DNA of 64,000 bases from Oceanobacillus chungangensis (GCF_003369565.1 NZ_PIOD01000014.1:1-64000); one strand, 5' to 3'; positions 45,238-54,896 are shown, numbered from the stretch's first letter. Translations and numbers: made by a program. Notes: a model not told the origin generated them from the letters alone.

Positions 45238-45429
45238 TTAATTAGATTGTAACTTCTTTATTAGTATTACTCCATTTGCAATAACTCCAATAAATCCGGT
45301 TATTGCGAGGATGTATGCTACAAACAGTGGTGTTGAAGAAAGTGATTCTGTAAGTATTCTAAACATACCAACAGTAAAAATAAGTAAACTACATACAAGT
45401 GTTATGATCGTTCGAGATTTATTTGTCAC
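45238..45429 (-). CDS. small membrane protein
   Basis: A 63-residue protein with two membrane segments (TIITLVCSLLIFTVGMF and PLFVAYILAITGFIGVIANGVIL). GTG start eight bases after GGAGG. Not recognised. Confidence 0.6.
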   Translation of the reverse strand: MTNKSRTIITLVCSLLIFTVGMFRILTESLSSTPLFVAYILAITGFIGVIANGVILIKKLQSN

Positions 45430-45510
45430 TTTGCAAACCTCCTAAAAGTAATTCTTAGTATCTCATTAAATTAGATCAGCAGATTAGTCTAAGAAAAAAA
45501 CATTTTTTGA

Positions 45511-45708
45511 TTAATATATATGTTTCTTATTTAAACTTTTATATAACCCAAATGAACTTTCAAGTGCAAACAAGATACCCAATATTAAATAAAGCAAGGC
45601 TCTATCCACCTCATTAAACCCAACAATAGATGATAGGATCAAACCGATGGCAAAAACAAAAATAATTAAATGGAAGCTTATCTTAAATTTTCTATACCCT
45701 TTAGTCAC
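45511..45708 (-). CDS. small membrane protein
   Basis: A 65-residue protein with two membrane segments (LIIFVFAIGLILSSIVG and ALLYLILGILFALESSFGLY). GTG start nine bases after GGAGGA. Third in a run of small minus-strand membrane genes here. Not recognised. Confidence 0.6.
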   Translation of the reverse strand: MTKGYRKFKISFHLIIFVFAIGLILSSIVGFNEVDRALLYLILGILFALESSFGLYKSLNKKHIY

Positions 45709-45968
45709 TTACGTATCTCCTCCTATATTTTTCATTACACAGGATTCAGCATCTCAAGGAGTGTATTCTAAATGCAATTCATGCGACATATAGCTATTAC
45801 TTAAACAAGGCCAATATTTCCACGCACTAATCGCGCTAATTTTATCACATATTTCAGATTTATTCCAATACTATTATTATCCTTTTTTAAAGAAATGTCC
45901 TTTATTTTGAAACCTTTTTAACAATAAACCGTAATAATATTATCTAAAGAAAGATTGGGGATGAATAT

Positions 45969-47687
45969 ATGATCGGAATTTTAACAACTACATTGCTCTC
46001 ATTTATTTTATTCTTTGTTGTAGCATTGTATTTTGTATTTAAAAATAAAGATCGAGCAACAACATTAAAAGGCATTGGTATTGTATTTATTATCTTATTT
46101 ATTGTAGAGGCAGTCATTGTTTACTTTGCAATGCCTGCAGTTACGATACCAAATATCACGATCGCTAACCTTATCATTGGATTTGTTGGAATGCTGTCTC
46201 TATATGGCATTACAATGACACAGCCATTTACTAAAGAGAGCAGACAATTTGACTCAGTAACGGCAGTCATTGTGATTGTAGCAATTTTGGCAGTACCGAC
46301 ATTTTTCGTACTTGGAATCTTCGCCTTAAATGATACGTATGATTCTATCGCAAAAAATGAAGTACCAGAGGCTAAACCACTAGATAAAAACGCGACACCT
46401 ATTGTTGTTTCACCGGAGTCGGCTCGTAATAAAGTACAAAAGTCTATGAGTGTCGTACCGAACACACAATTCTATGATTTAGGAAAACTTCAGGTTCAAA
46501 AAATTGGAGAAGATGTCGTCTTCATTGCACCTGTTGAATTTACAGACTTCTGGCGTTATTTCCGCGGAAAGGAAACAGAAGGATATTTCACTATTTCTGC
46601 AACGGATATAAATGCACAGCCACAGTTTGTTGAAAGCAAGATGCGTTATACCAATTCAAGCTTTTTCAATCACAATATTAAGCGAGTGATCTATAATGCA
46701 TATCCTAATTATATTCAAAGTGGTGAAGCACAAATAGAAGTAGATGAAGATGGCAAGCCATGGTATGTACAAACACTTTATAAACCAATCGGCTTAACAA
46801 ATAAACCAGATATGTCAAAACTGAATGTTGCAGTTGTAGACCCTGTAACAAGTGATGTATCCCTTTACGATACGGCAGAAGCACCTGAATTCGTTGACGG
46901 GTCCATTAGCTCGGAAATGGCATCTGATGAAAATGAGTATTTCGGAAAATTTGTCCACGGTTGGCTGAATTCCATCTTCGGTAAGAAGGACGTTAAAATT
47001 CCTAACGAATCCGGAACTGAAAGTAATGTAACACCAATATTTGATAATGATGGACAAATGCATTATTTTACCGATATGTCCTCACCTAAGGAAAATATTG
47101 ATTCAGCTCTAGGCTACACATTAATTAATGCCCGAACTGGAGAACTCGTGTACTATAACGGGGATCAAAACAATGGAATAATGGATAGTAAAGGGGCTAG
47201 AGAAATCGTTGATAAGGAATTCCCAGAGAAGAACTGGGAAGGTTCTATGCCAATCTTATATAATATCGACGGAAATCCAACTTGGGTAGTCAACGTGCTA
47301 GATCCTAATGGTCTCTTTAAACAATATGCCTATATCAAAGCAGCCGATTCTGATTTTGTTGTCTTTGGTGATACTGCAAGTCAAGCACTTGATGCATATC
47401 GGCTTGCACTTGTTCAAGACCCTAGTAATGTAGGCTCAACAGGCGAAGCTTCCACATTAGAAACGATTAATGGTGAAGTAAATCGTGTAGTTGTTACAAC
47501 ACAGGAAACTGGGCAATTAATACAATTTTTACTAACTGACGACCAAACGATTTATACAATAAATGCTTCGAAGGCACCACTTGCTGTATTCATGCAAGCT
47601 GAAGATAGCGTAACGCTTGAGGCGAATGTTTTAGATAATGGAACAGCAATTGTGGAGTCACTTACAATTGAAGGATTAACGGAGTAA
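45969..47687 (+). CDS. large membrane-anchored protein of unknown function
   Basis: A 572-residue protein with four hydrophobic segments in the first 125 residues (about 3-24, 37-55, 64-80 and 98-118) followed by a hydrophilic region of about 440 residues with no Cys, presumably outside the cell. That region has two stretches of similar layout (VVDPVTSDVSLYDTAEAPEFVD near 285; LINARTGELVYYNGDQNNGIMD near 388) reminiscent of PepSY-type repeats, and a small OB-like C-terminal part. I cannot name the family. Confidence 0.75.
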   Translation: MIGILTTTLLSFILFFVVALYFVFKNKDRATTLKGIGIVFIILFIVEAVIVYFAMPAVTIPNITIANLIIGFVGMLSLYGITMTQPFTKESRQFDSVTAVIVIVAILAVPTFFVLGIFALNDTYDSIAKNEVPEAKPLDKNATPIVVSPESARNKVQKSMSVVPNTQFYDLGKLQVQKIGEDVVFIAPVEFTDFWRYFRGKETEGYFTISATDINAQPQFVESKMRYTNSSFFNHNIKRVIYNAYPNYIQSGEAQIEVDEDGKPWYVQTLYKPIGLTNKPDMSKLNVAVVDPVTSDVSLYDTAEAPEFVDGSISSEMASDENEYFGKFVHGWLNSIFGKKDVKIPNESGTESNVTPIFDNDGQMHYFTDMSSPKENIDSALGYTLINARTGELVYYNGDQNNGIMDSKGAREIVDKEFPEKNWEGSMPILYNIDGNPTWVVNVLDPNGLFKQYAYIKAADSDFVVFGDTASQALDAYRLALVQDPSNVGSTGEASTLETINGEVNRVVVTTQETGQLIQFLLTDDQTIYTINASKAPLAVFMQAEDSVTLEANVLDNGTAIVESLTIEGLTE

Positions 47688-47698
47688 AAAGAACAAAA

Positions 47699-47875
47699 GC
47701 GGAAGCGCCCGTTTAGCGACGTACGGACTGCGCCCCCCAGTTTGGGGTGGTTCGACATGTCGAACATTCCTTCGTAGGAGATAAAGGAAACACGATGAGC
47801 GAAAGCGAATCAATGTTGACTTATCGTACGGAGGTGAGGGAAGTCTCGCTAGCAGCACGGGCGCTGGAGCTGGAC
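47699..47875. repeat. dispersed repeat with GGAAGCGCCCG ends (copy E)
   Basis: A GC-rich block bounded by AGCGCCCGTTTAGC and GCACGGGCGCTGGAGC (8-base inverted ends AGCGCCCG/CGGGCGCT). It is of a kind common between Bacillaceae genes. Non-coding; single copy in this window. Confidence 0.6.
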
Positions 47876-47925
47876 GTGGCTTCTCTTGTCACGTGAATTG
47901 AAATAGGCAATTTTTTATACTTAAA

Positions 47926-47955
47926 AAGGGCAGTCCGAAAATTCGGGCTGCCCTT
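47926..47955. terminator. terminator between convergent genes
   Basis: AAGGGCAGTCCGAA / TTCGGGCTGCCCTT stem with one wobble pair, next to the yfmR stop on the minus strand. Confidence 0.85.
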
Positions 47956-47963
47956 CTTTATTA

Positions 47964-49841
47964 TTAATTCTTCTCTAATTCCTCAATCATTAACGAAAGT
48001 TCTTCCCAGCGTTCCATTTTTGCTTCAAGTGCCGCTTCGACTGCCTGCTGTTCCGCAAATAATGTTTGCACCTTCTCAGCATCACTCCCCGCATCAACGA
48101 TACCTGCTTGTAATGCCTCTATCTTTTCTTCCAGCTCCATAATTTCGTCCTCAATCTTATCCCATTCTCGCTGGTCATTATAAGAAAGCTTCTTTCGAAT
48201 TTTCTTTTGAGGAACTTGGACTTTCACTGGTTTTTCCTGTTTTACTTCGTTTCGCTGTTTCTCTTCCAAATACTCACTATAATTCCCATAGTAATGGTTA
48301 ACCTTACCGTTGCCAACAAATACAAATAGATGATCCACGACACGATCTAAGAAATATCGGTCATGGGATACTGTAATTACAACACCCGGAAAATGATCGA
48401 GGTATTCTTCCAGTACACTTAATGTTTGTGTATCTAAGTCATTTGTCGGCTCATCGAGGAATAAAACATTCGGCTCGGTCATTAACACTTTTAGCAGATA
48501 AAGGCGACGTCTTTCTCCACCAGAAAGCTTGCGAATATAATTATATTGTTCCGATCTGTTAAATAAAAAACGCTCCAGCATTTGCTCGGCTGTGATTGTT
48601 TGGCCATCTTTTGTATAGATTACTTCAGCAACTTCTTTGATATAGTCGATAATCCGCTGGCTGCCATCTAGTTCTTCATCACCTTGTGTGTAGTAGCCAA
48701 TCTTCACTGTTTCACCAATTTCAATCTCACCTTTATCTGGTGAAATCCGCTGGGCTATCATATTTAATAACGTTGTCTTTCCTGAGCCATTCGATCCAAT
48801 AATCCCAATTCGGTCTCCTGGTACAACGAGATGACTGAAATCACGAAGCAAAATTTTATCTCCGTAAGACTTTTCAAGATTTTTAAGTTCAATTACTTTT
48901 TTCCCAAGTCTTGTCGACCCTACTTGAAATTCTACATTTTGCTTATTCGTGTCGAAAGATTTTTCTTTCATTTCTTCTACACGCTCAATCCTTGCCTTCT
49001 GTTTCGTCGACCGTGCCTTGGCACCGCGTCTTAGCCATGCAAGCTCACGTCGCAGTGTATTTTCATGCTTCTGTTCACTGCTCAGTTCCAATGCTTCTCG
49101 CTCAGCTTTTTTTTCAAGGAATATTTCATAGTTCCCCTCATAAATATACAGATTCCCTTTATCAAGCTCATAAATACGATTCGTTACCCGATTTAAGAAG
49201 TAGCGGTCGTGGGTTACTAGTAATAGTGACCCTTTATATGTTTGCAGGAATTTTTCCAGCCACTCAACGGTTTCATTATCCAAATGGTTTGTCGGCTCGT
49301 CCAATATTAATAAATCTGCTGGCTGATTGAGCGCCTTGGCAATCGCCACTCGCTTCCGCTGCCCACCAGAAAGTTCGGTAACTTTTTTATCAAAATCGGT
49401 AATTCCTAATTTTGTTAATACCGTTTTTGCAGTCGTACTTGCTTCCCATGCTTCTTCCTTATCCATTCGTTCCTGCATTTTCAGTAATTGCTGCTGTGCA
49501 TTCTCATTCGTAGCATCCTTTTGAAGCTTGAGCAATGCCGCTTCATATGCACGTAATGTCTTCATGATTATCGATTCCCCGTAATAAATCTGTTCAATTA
49601 CGGTCAAATCAGGATCGAGTTCTGGATCCTGTGCCAAATATTCAATTCGATAATCCTTTGCATGCTTAATCGTACCTTTTTCAGCTGATTCAATACCTGC
49701 AATTACTTTCAAAAAAGTTGACTTGCCCGTACCATTGACACCAATAACACCAATTCGTTCATATTCAGAAATCGTACATGTAATATCATCAAATAATACC
49801 TTATCACCGTACGATTTAGTTAAGTTCTCTATTGTAAGCAT
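47964..49841 (-). CDS. yfmR: ABC-F ATPase YfmR/Uup
   Basis: A 625-residue cytosolic protein with two ABC domains and no membrane region: Walker A GVNGTGKST near residue 35 and GSNGSGKTT near 352, signatures LSGGQRKRV near 159 and LSGGERRRLYLLK near 437, Walker B with EPTNHLDN and EPTNDLDT. The C-terminal coiled coil (about 555-625) is typical of Uup/YfmR. ABC-F proteins act on stalled ribosomes; YfmR is linked to poly-proline stalling together with EF-P. A repeat element begins 33 bases upstream of its start. Confidence 0.9.
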   Translation of the reverse strand: MLTIENLTKSYGDKVLFDDITCTISEYERIGVIGVNGTGKSTFLKVIAGIESAEKGTIKHAKDYRIEYLAQDPELDPDLTVIEQIYYGESIIMKTLRAYEAALLKLQKDATNENAQQQLLKMQERMDKEEAWEASTTAKTVLTKLGITDFDKKVTELSGGQRKRVAIAKALNQPADLLILDEPTNHLDNETVEWLEKFLQTYKGSLLLVTHDRYFLNRVTNRIYELDKGNLYIYEGNYEIFLEKKAEREALELSSEQKHENTLRRELAWLRRGAKARSTKQKARIERVEEMKEKSFDTNKQNVEFQVGSTRLGKKVIELKNLEKSYGDKILLRDFSHLVVPGDRIGIIGSNGSGKTTLLNMIAQRISPDKGEIEIGETVKIGYYTQGDEELDGSQRIIDYIKEVAEVIYTKDGQTITAEQMLERFLFNRSEQYNYIRKLSGGERRRLYLLKVLMTEPNVLFLDEPTNDLDTQTLSVLEEYLDHFPGVVITVSHDRYFLDRVVDHLFVFVGNGKVNHYYGNYSEYLEEKQRNEVKQEKPVKVQVPQKKIRKKLSYNDQREWDKIEDEIMELEEKIEALQAGIVDAGSDAEKVQTLFAEQQAVEAALEAKMERWEELSLMIEELEKN

Positions 49842-49873
49842 ATGTATTCCTTCCTCACACTTTATTCCAAAAG

Positions 49874-50019
49874 GTTTTTCAAAAAGTCCGGTAAAAATGA
49901 CACATCGAATTTCTCCGTTGGCTTGCTTTTCCGTTGCTCACGTATTAAGGGCATACGTTCCGCTACTCAACGCTACGCCGCCTCGATCTTCTCGGTCCTT
50001 TTTATCCTCTTTTTTGAAA
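49874..50019. repeat. MITE-like repeat, long copy (F), upstream of yfmR
   Basis: Bounded by inverted ends (TTTTTCAAAAAGTCCGG and CCTTTTTATCCTCTTTTTTG). The first 60 bases match the block at 56041-56116 (AAGTCCGG, ACGACAC, CGAATTTCTYCGTTGGCTYGC). Non-coding, no transposase. Confidence 0.65.
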
Positions 50020-50032
50020 TTCATTCGAGCAA

Positions 50033-50215
50033 CTATTTCGATTGTTCTTTGCGGTTATGTAACCATGTTTTTACTACCCCAACGATTAAGAATAGCATCC
50101 AGGATGTCACTAAGTAAAAGATTATTTTACTGCCTTCATTCATATCTGGAAAATAAAATGCCATTCCTAGCCATACCAGTGCAATTATTACAAGCTGTCC
50201 AAGTAATAGTTTCAT
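50033..50215 (-). CDS. small membrane protein
   Basis: A 60-residue protein with two membrane segments (LLLGQLVIIALVWLGMAFYF and IIFYLVTSWMLFLIVGVV) and a basic tail (HNRKEQSK). GGGGGAG is five bases before the ATG. Family unknown. Confidence 0.6.
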   Translation of the reverse strand: MKLLLGQLVIIALVWLGMAFYFPDMNEGSKIIFYLVTSWMLFLIVGVVKTWLHNRKEQSK

Positions 50216-50463
50216 GTTTTCTCCCCCGTGATTAAACGCTCTACCTTTTAGTTTAGCCTAGTCTCAGCGAAAATTCCACTTAGGCTAATGGCCCCGCTAA
50301 TATATTTCTTAACTGCTGTATTTTGTGATACTTCATAAATGTCCAGTTACAGTAAAAAAGATCAGGATGAAACTGCTTATTGTAATATTCTACCGTTTAA
50401 ATCATAACGTATTGCATCAAAAAAAGAGCCGAATCGGCCCTTTTTATGTACATCGTCTTTTGA

Positions 50464-50934
50464 TTAATTCTCGAATGCTTTTACTAAATTTGCCATTTCA
50501 ATTGCAGATGCAGCAGCTTCTGCTCCCTTATTTCCCGCCTTTGTTCCTGCGCGCTCGATTGCTTGTTCAATCGTCTCTGTTGTTAAAACTCCGAAAATAA
50601 CAGGTTTGCCAGTATCGGTGGATACTTTGGCTACTCCCTTTGCAACTTCATTACATACATAATCAAAATGTGGTGTTGATCCACGAATGACTGTTCCGAG
50701 CGTAATTACAGCATCATAATTCGCATTTGCTGCCATCTTCCCAGCAATTAACGGAATTTCAAATGCACCTGGCACCCATGCTGTATCAATGTTTTCTTCA
50801 CTTACACCATGTCTTTTAAGGGTATCAATTGCCCCATCCAATAATTTATTCGTAATGAATTCATTAAATCTAGCAACAACAATACCAACCTTTAAATCTG
50901 TTCCAACTACATTCCCTACAAATACGTTTCCCAT
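50464..50934 (-). CDS. ribH: 6,7-dimethyl-8-ribityllumazine synthase
   Basis: A 156-residue enzyme that condenses the RibB product with the pyrimidine intermediate to give lumazine. Landmarks: [16 protein letters not shown] near residue 20, [10 protein letters not shown] near 54, [17 protein letters not shown] near 79 with the catalytic His. The ATG at 50934 is eight bases after GAGGAG; the ATG two codons earlier is too close. Last gene of the FMN-riboswitch operon. Confidence 0.95.
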   Translation of the reverse strand: MGNVFVGNVVGTDLKVGIVVARFNEFITNKLLDGAIDTLKRHGVSEENIDTAWVPGAFEIPLIAGKMAANANYDAVITLGTVIRGSTPHFDYVCNEVAKGVAKVSTDTGKPVIFGVLTTETIEQAIERAGTKAGNKGAEAAASAIEMANLVKAFEN

Positions 50935-50965
50935 TTCCATTCTCCTCTACTTTATCATTTATTTT

Positions 50966-51595
50966 TTAATACTTGTTTAAAGCAGTCTCGTTTTCTACTT
51001 TTTTCCGATACTCTATGAGATCCGCAATTGTAATTATTTTTACATCGAACTCCTTTGCCATCGTGATTAATTCAGGCAATCTTGCCATTGTCCCATCTTC
51101 ATTAATAATTTCACAAATGACTCCTGAAGGAAATGTACCACTTAATCTCGCCAAATCGACAGCTGCCTCGGTGTGGCCTGGTCGAGTTAACACTCCGCCT
51201 TTTTTGGCAATAAGCGGAAACATATGCCCGGGTTGTTTAAAATCGGATATCTTTGCTTTCGGGTCTACCAAAGCTTGAATCGTTATTGAACGTTCATATG
51301 CACTAATCCCTGTCGTTGTATCATTATGATCGATAGACACTGTAAAAGCAGTCCCAAGCGGATCCGTACTTTTATCTACCATCATTGGTAGGCCAATGTT
51401 TTCTGCATGGTCTGCTTCGATTGGGACACAGACAAGCCCTTTTCCATGTGTTATCATAAAATTAATCACTTCCGGCGTTGCTTTGTCAGACAATGCGACA
51501 AAGTCACCTTCATTTTCTCTATTTTCATCATCAACAACGATAATCGGTTTTCCATTTTTTAAATCAATGAGTGCTTCTTCAATCGTATGAATCAT
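50966..51595 (-). CDS. ribB: 3,4-dihydroxy-2-butanone 4-phosphate synthase
   Basis: A 209-residue RibB that makes the four-carbon unit of riboflavin from ribulose 5-phosphate. Active-site motif [12 protein letters not shown] near residue 21 and [14 protein letters not shown] near 140. It is a stand-alone RibB: the C-terminal GTP cyclohydrolase II (RibA) part normal for the fused Bacillus RibBA is missing, and ribH starts 31 bases after its stop. 12 bases separate it from ribE. Confidence 0.94.
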   Translation of the reverse strand: MIHTIEEALIDLKNGKPIIVVDDENRENEGDFVALSDKATPEVINFMITHGKGLVCVPIEADHAENIGLPMMVDKSTDPLGTAFTVSIDHNDTTTGISAYERSITIQALVDPKAKISDFKQPGHMFPLIAKKGGVLTRPGHTEAAVDLARLSGTFPSGVICEIINEDGTMARLPELITMAKEFDVKIITIADLIEYRKKVENETALNKY

Positions 51596-51607
51596 CGTTA
51601 TCCCTCC

Positions 51608-52258
51608 CTACATGAATCCATTGTTTATTAAAAATGCTTGATTTATGTCTTCTTTTGGCTGCAAATATTCGTTGCCCAGCATGTTCTGCACATATTTCGC
51701 GAGCATATCACATTCAATATTGACGATATCTCCCTTGCCCTTAGATCCTAAAATCGTTTCCGATGCCGTGTGTGGGATCAGCGATATCGTAAATGTATCC
51801 TTATTTACTGCAAAAAGGGTTAAACTTATGCCATCAACCGTGATAGAACCTTTATGCAACAAAAACTTCGCCAATTCTTCCTGTATCTTTATTTCATAAT
51901 AAATCGCGTTTTCTTTCTTATATTTTGCTATAATTTCGCCGATGCCATCGACATGCCCCGAAACAAAATGACCACCAAACCTGCCATTTGCTGCCATTGC
52001 CCGTTCCAAATTCACTTTTGATCCTGGCCTTAATGCATGCAATGTAGTTGCCTTCAGTGTTTCTGGCATCGCATCAACTTGAAAGCTGATGCCATTAAAA
52101 TTGGTAACTGTTAAACAGATGCCATTTACTGCAATACTATCGCCAATTTGCACATCCTGAATTACTTTATTTGAATCTATCGTTAATTGCACCGCCTGCA
52201 TTGATACTTGATGGACACGCTTTACAGTTCCTTTTTCTTCTACAATTCCGGTAAACAT
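51608..52258 (-). CDS. ribE: riboflavin synthase, alpha subunit
   Basis: A 216-residue enzyme that dismutates two lumazines to riboflavin. Two lumazine-binding repeats start MFTGIVEEKGTV and (after residue 97) GHFVSGHVDGIGEI; AVNGICLTV and TVDGISLTL are the paired second motifs. First gene after the FMN riboswitch; ribD, which precedes it in B. subtilis, is absent. AGGAGG precedes the ATG. Confidence 0.95.
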   Translation of the reverse strand: MFTGIVEEKGTVKRVHQVSMQAVQLTIDSNKVIQDVQIGDSIAVNGICLTVTNFNGISFQVDAMPETLKATTLHALRPGSKVNLERAMAANGRFGGHFVSGHVDGIGEIIAKYKKENAIYYEIKIQEELAKFLLHKGSITVDGISLTLFAVNKDTFTISLIPHTASETILGSKGKGDIVNIECDMLAKYVQNMLGNEYLQPKEDINQAFLINNGFM

Positions 52259-52312
52259 CTTCGTCCTCCTTCCTATTCAGCTATTCATTTCTAGGGGTAT
52301 TTTGAAAATAGG

Positions 52313-52340
52313 AAAAGCCCCTGAGAATTCTCAAGGGCTT
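52313..52340 (-). terminator. riboswitch-controlled terminator of the rib operon
   Basis: AAGCCCTTGAGAATTCTCAGGGGCTT on the minus strand then TTCC; lies between the FMN aptamer and ribE, so it is the expression platform. Confidence 0.85.
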
Positions 52341-52470
52341 AATGATTTAGAATTTTAGTAAGCATGTAACTTAAATAAATTGAATAACAGAAAAATACTG
52401 CCTTATCCGTACTAAATTTAGATACGAATAAGCAATACAATTCATCATCAAATCATTGCATGCCTAAAAT

Positions 52471-52606
52471 TCCTTCTCTCATCCAGACTTTAACTGTCGG
52501 TTCTGGAGTTACACCAGATCAGCCATACGGTTGGAAAACCATACAGGTCGCGGACTTAGATATCGTATCATTACCGCCGATTGGGAATTTCACCCGACCC
52601 CGAAGG
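52471..52606 (-). ncRNA. FMN riboswitch (RFN element)
   Basis: Minus-strand RNA holds the RFN landmarks in order: CTTCGGGGTCGGGTGAAATT, CGGCGGTAATGATACG, AGTCCGCGACC, then GGTGTAACTCCAGAACCGAC and AGTCTGGATGAGAGAAGG. FMN binding is expected to favour the terminator at 52313-52340 and shut off ribE-ribB-ribH. Confidence 0.96.
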
Positions 52607-52632
52607 AAATTAAATTATGAACTTGTATTCTT

Positions 52633-52661
52633 GTTATAACTTAAATGCATTTATTCTGCAA
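52633..52661 (-). promoter_or_regulatory. promoter of the rib operon
   Basis: -35 TTGCAG (52661-52656), 17-base spacer, -10 TATAAC (52638-52633) on the minus strand, 27 bases before the FMN aptamer. Confidence 0.7.
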
Positions 52662-52736
52662 GTTATTTGTCTCCTATTTCTAAATTCGGTTAATTAAAAT
52701 CTTATGTAGAGAATTAGATTTTTTCTAAATTGAAAT

Positions 52737-52762
52737 GCAAGGACAAAAAAGTAAGTCCTTGC
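52737..52762. terminator. hairpin upstream of the rib promoter
   Basis: GCAAGGAC / GTCCTTGC stem; ATTTTT follows on the plus strand. On the minus strand it could end the small gene at 52851-52973. Confidence 0.55.
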
Positions 52763-52850
52763 ATTTTTCAAAGGGAGCCTATTATATTTTGAATATCCCA
52801 AACCTTCTCAAGCAAAATGACTACTATTCCTAATAGACCTATAATATTAT

Positions 52851-52973
52851 TTATTCATTACAACCAAGTCGCCTGCACTCTGATTTTATTTCTTCAATTT
52901 CATCTTTTATAATGTCTAGCTTTAAATTTAGGGTTTGAAGGTAGTTGTCAATTTCTAGTAATAATTCTTCCAA
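52851..52973 (-). CDS. hypothetical 40-residue acidic coiled-coil protein
   Basis: A short frame starting TTG (EELLLEIDNYLQTLNLK) and ending CRRLGCNE, with AGAGGTG six bases before the start. It is strongly heptad-like and helical. Possibly a small regulatory or adaptor protein; no family recognised. Confidence 0.5.
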   Translation of the reverse strand: MEELLLEIDNYLQTLNLKLDIIKDEIEEIKSECRRLGCNE

Positions 52974-53237
52974 TAAAAACACCTCTGAAGAAATATTATA
53001 AATGAATTCTATATTATTGTATACCTAGATAGGTATACAATGCTATTTTAGATGGCTTTATTAAGATTGCTCATTATTATTTTCTCTGTTCATGAAAACA
53101 CCCTCTAATAACTTACTTTTGTAAGATTTTCTAAAAAATATCGTTCAGTTCCTTGTATAATTTTTTTTGTTAAAAACGCATTTTATAATTGTGTTATCAA
53201 ACAAATTAAAAACCCACAACATCTCTTCCCAAGTGCT

Positions 53238-53747
53238 TTAATCCAACTTTTCAAGCTCTTCGGTCATCGTGTCATAACTCATCGCACCGAAAAACTTAAA
53301 ACGGATTTTTCCATCAGAATCAATCATAATGGTGGTTGGAATTGGATTAATTTTATATAATTCAGAGATTCCCCCTGTCTTATCTAGCCCTATCGGAAAT
53401 GTTAATCCGAACTCATTAACAAATGTCTTAACGTCCTTTTGGCTTATTTCCGAATCAGTTAAATTAACGGCCAGGACTATTATGTCTTCATTTTCATGGA
53501 GCTTCTGCATGTCCGGCATTTCCACTCGACAAGGTGGACACCATGTTGCCCAGAAATTTAATATCACACGCTTTCCGCGAAAATGCTGAAGATTAACTGT
53601 TTCTCCATCTAAAGTCTGTATTTCAAAATCTGGTGCAACATTGCCTATTTCCGTACCTACCTCGTCAGCAGCTTTTGATATATCAGCAAATCCGAACCAT
53701 GAAATGATTGTTGAAAAAATTATCATTAAAATTAGTTTTTTTACCAT
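53238..53747 (-). CDS. exported thiol-disulfide oxidoreductase (ResA/TlpA-like)
   Basis: A 169-residue thioredoxin-fold protein with an N-terminal signal or anchor (residues 4-26). The redox site is WATWCPPCR near residue 71; the cis-Pro is in NPIPTTIMID near 145. ResA-type proteins reduce cytochrome c apoproteins or other disulfides outside the membrane. No cytochrome genes are adjacent, so the target is unknown. GGAGG before the ATG. Confidence 0.88.
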   Translation of the reverse strand: MVKKLILMIIFSTIISWFGFADISKAADEVGTEIGNVAPDFEIQTLDGETVNLQHFRGKRVILNFWATWCPPCRVEMPDMQKLHENEDIIVLAVNLTDSEISQKDVKTFVNEFGLTFPIGLDKTGGISELYKINPIPTTIMIDSDGKIRFKFFGAMSYDTMTEELEKLD

Positions 53748-53891
53748 GACAATCCTCCATTATCCTTCGTAAACATAGTTTGTCCATCACCATTTTGAAT
53801 CATGCAGTGTATTTTATTGAATATATTAATCAATCGTTGTTATACTTTGTTTATCTTATTCGAAAAATTCTTATATATAGGAGATAGAATA

Positions 53892-54896
53892 ATGGGATTA
53901 CAAAAGGGGAAAGAAAATTGCATTACTGATGTTGATGGTATTAAGGTTGGCCATGTCACTTTATACGAGGAAATCGATGATAAAAAAACGATTTGTACTG
54001 GAGTGACAGCAATTCTCCCACATGCAGATAATCCATTTCGAAAAAAAGTCTATGCAGGAAGTGCGGTTATCAATGGATTTGGCAAAACTGCTGGACTTGT
54101 CCAGCTTGAGGAGCTTGGATTACTTGAATCACCAATTATGCTGACCAATACATTTAGCGTTGGCGCCGTTATGCAAGGTACATTGCAGTATATGCTTGAA
54201 CAGACGGAAGAAATTGGTGACACGACGAGTACGATTAATCTTGTGGTTGGTGAATGCAATGATGGTTATTTAAATTCGATTCGTCTTCAAGCAATAAAAC
54301 CTGTGCATGCCATAGAAGCTATTCGGAGTGCAACAGAATCTCCTGTTGAAGAGGGAGCGATTGGTGCAGGTAAAGGGATGGTATGTTTCGGATACAAGGG
54401 TGGGATTGGAACTGCATCTCGAATTGTTGAATTTGATGAACATCATTATACTGTTGGCTGCCTTGTGCTGAGTAATTTTGGAAAACGTGAACATGCACTG
54501 TTTGCCAATTTAGATCAGAATATTCATGATACACTAGATGGCTCTATCATGATGATTATTGCGACAGATGCCCCACTTTCTGACCGACAATTAAAGCGAC
54601 TTGCTAAACGCTGTGCAGTCGGAATCGGCCGAACGGGCAGCAATATCGATAATGGCAGTGGCGATATTGCGATTGCATTTTCAACTGCAAATAAATATGA
54701 CCATCATGCTACTGAGCCGATAGAATCGATAGAATTTATTCGTGATGATCATCCCATGACGAATCAATTATTTCAAGCCGTAATTGAAGCAACAGAAGAA
54801 GCAGTGATTCGTTCGTTAGCATTTTCCGAAACAACAAAGGGAAGAAAAGGAAGGTTAGTGGAGAGGGCACCGATTAAGAATTTGATCCATGAGTAG
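53892..54896 (+). CDS. P1-family peptidase (DmpA/BapA type)
   Basis: A 334-residue N-terminal-nucleophile aminopeptidase-like protein: ITDVDGIKVGHVTLYE near residue 11, AGSAVINGFGKTAGLVQLEELG near 57, and the autocleavage region GRTGSNIDNGSGDIAIAFSTAN near 256. Members hydrolyse N-terminal D- or beta-amino acyl peptides after self-cleavage before a Ser/Thr. The ATG at 53892 follows AGGAGA; the frame is open 30 codons upstream without a site. Confidence 0.85.
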   Translation: MGLQKGKENCITDVDGIKVGHVTLYEEIDDKKTICTGVTAILPHADNPFRKKVYAGSAVINGFGKTAGLVQLEELGLLESPIMLTNTFSVGAVMQGTLQYMLEQTEEIGDTTSTINLVVGECNDGYLNSIRLQAIKPVHAIEAIRSATESPVEEGAIGAGKGMVCFGYKGGIGTASRIVEFDEHHYTVGCLVLSNFGKREHALFANLDQNIHDTLDGSIMMIIATDAPLSDRQLKRLAKRCAVGIGRTGSNIDNGSGDIAIAFSTANKYDHHATEPIESIEFIRDDHPMTNQLFQAVIEATEEAVIRSLAFSETTKGRKGRLVERAPIKNLIHE

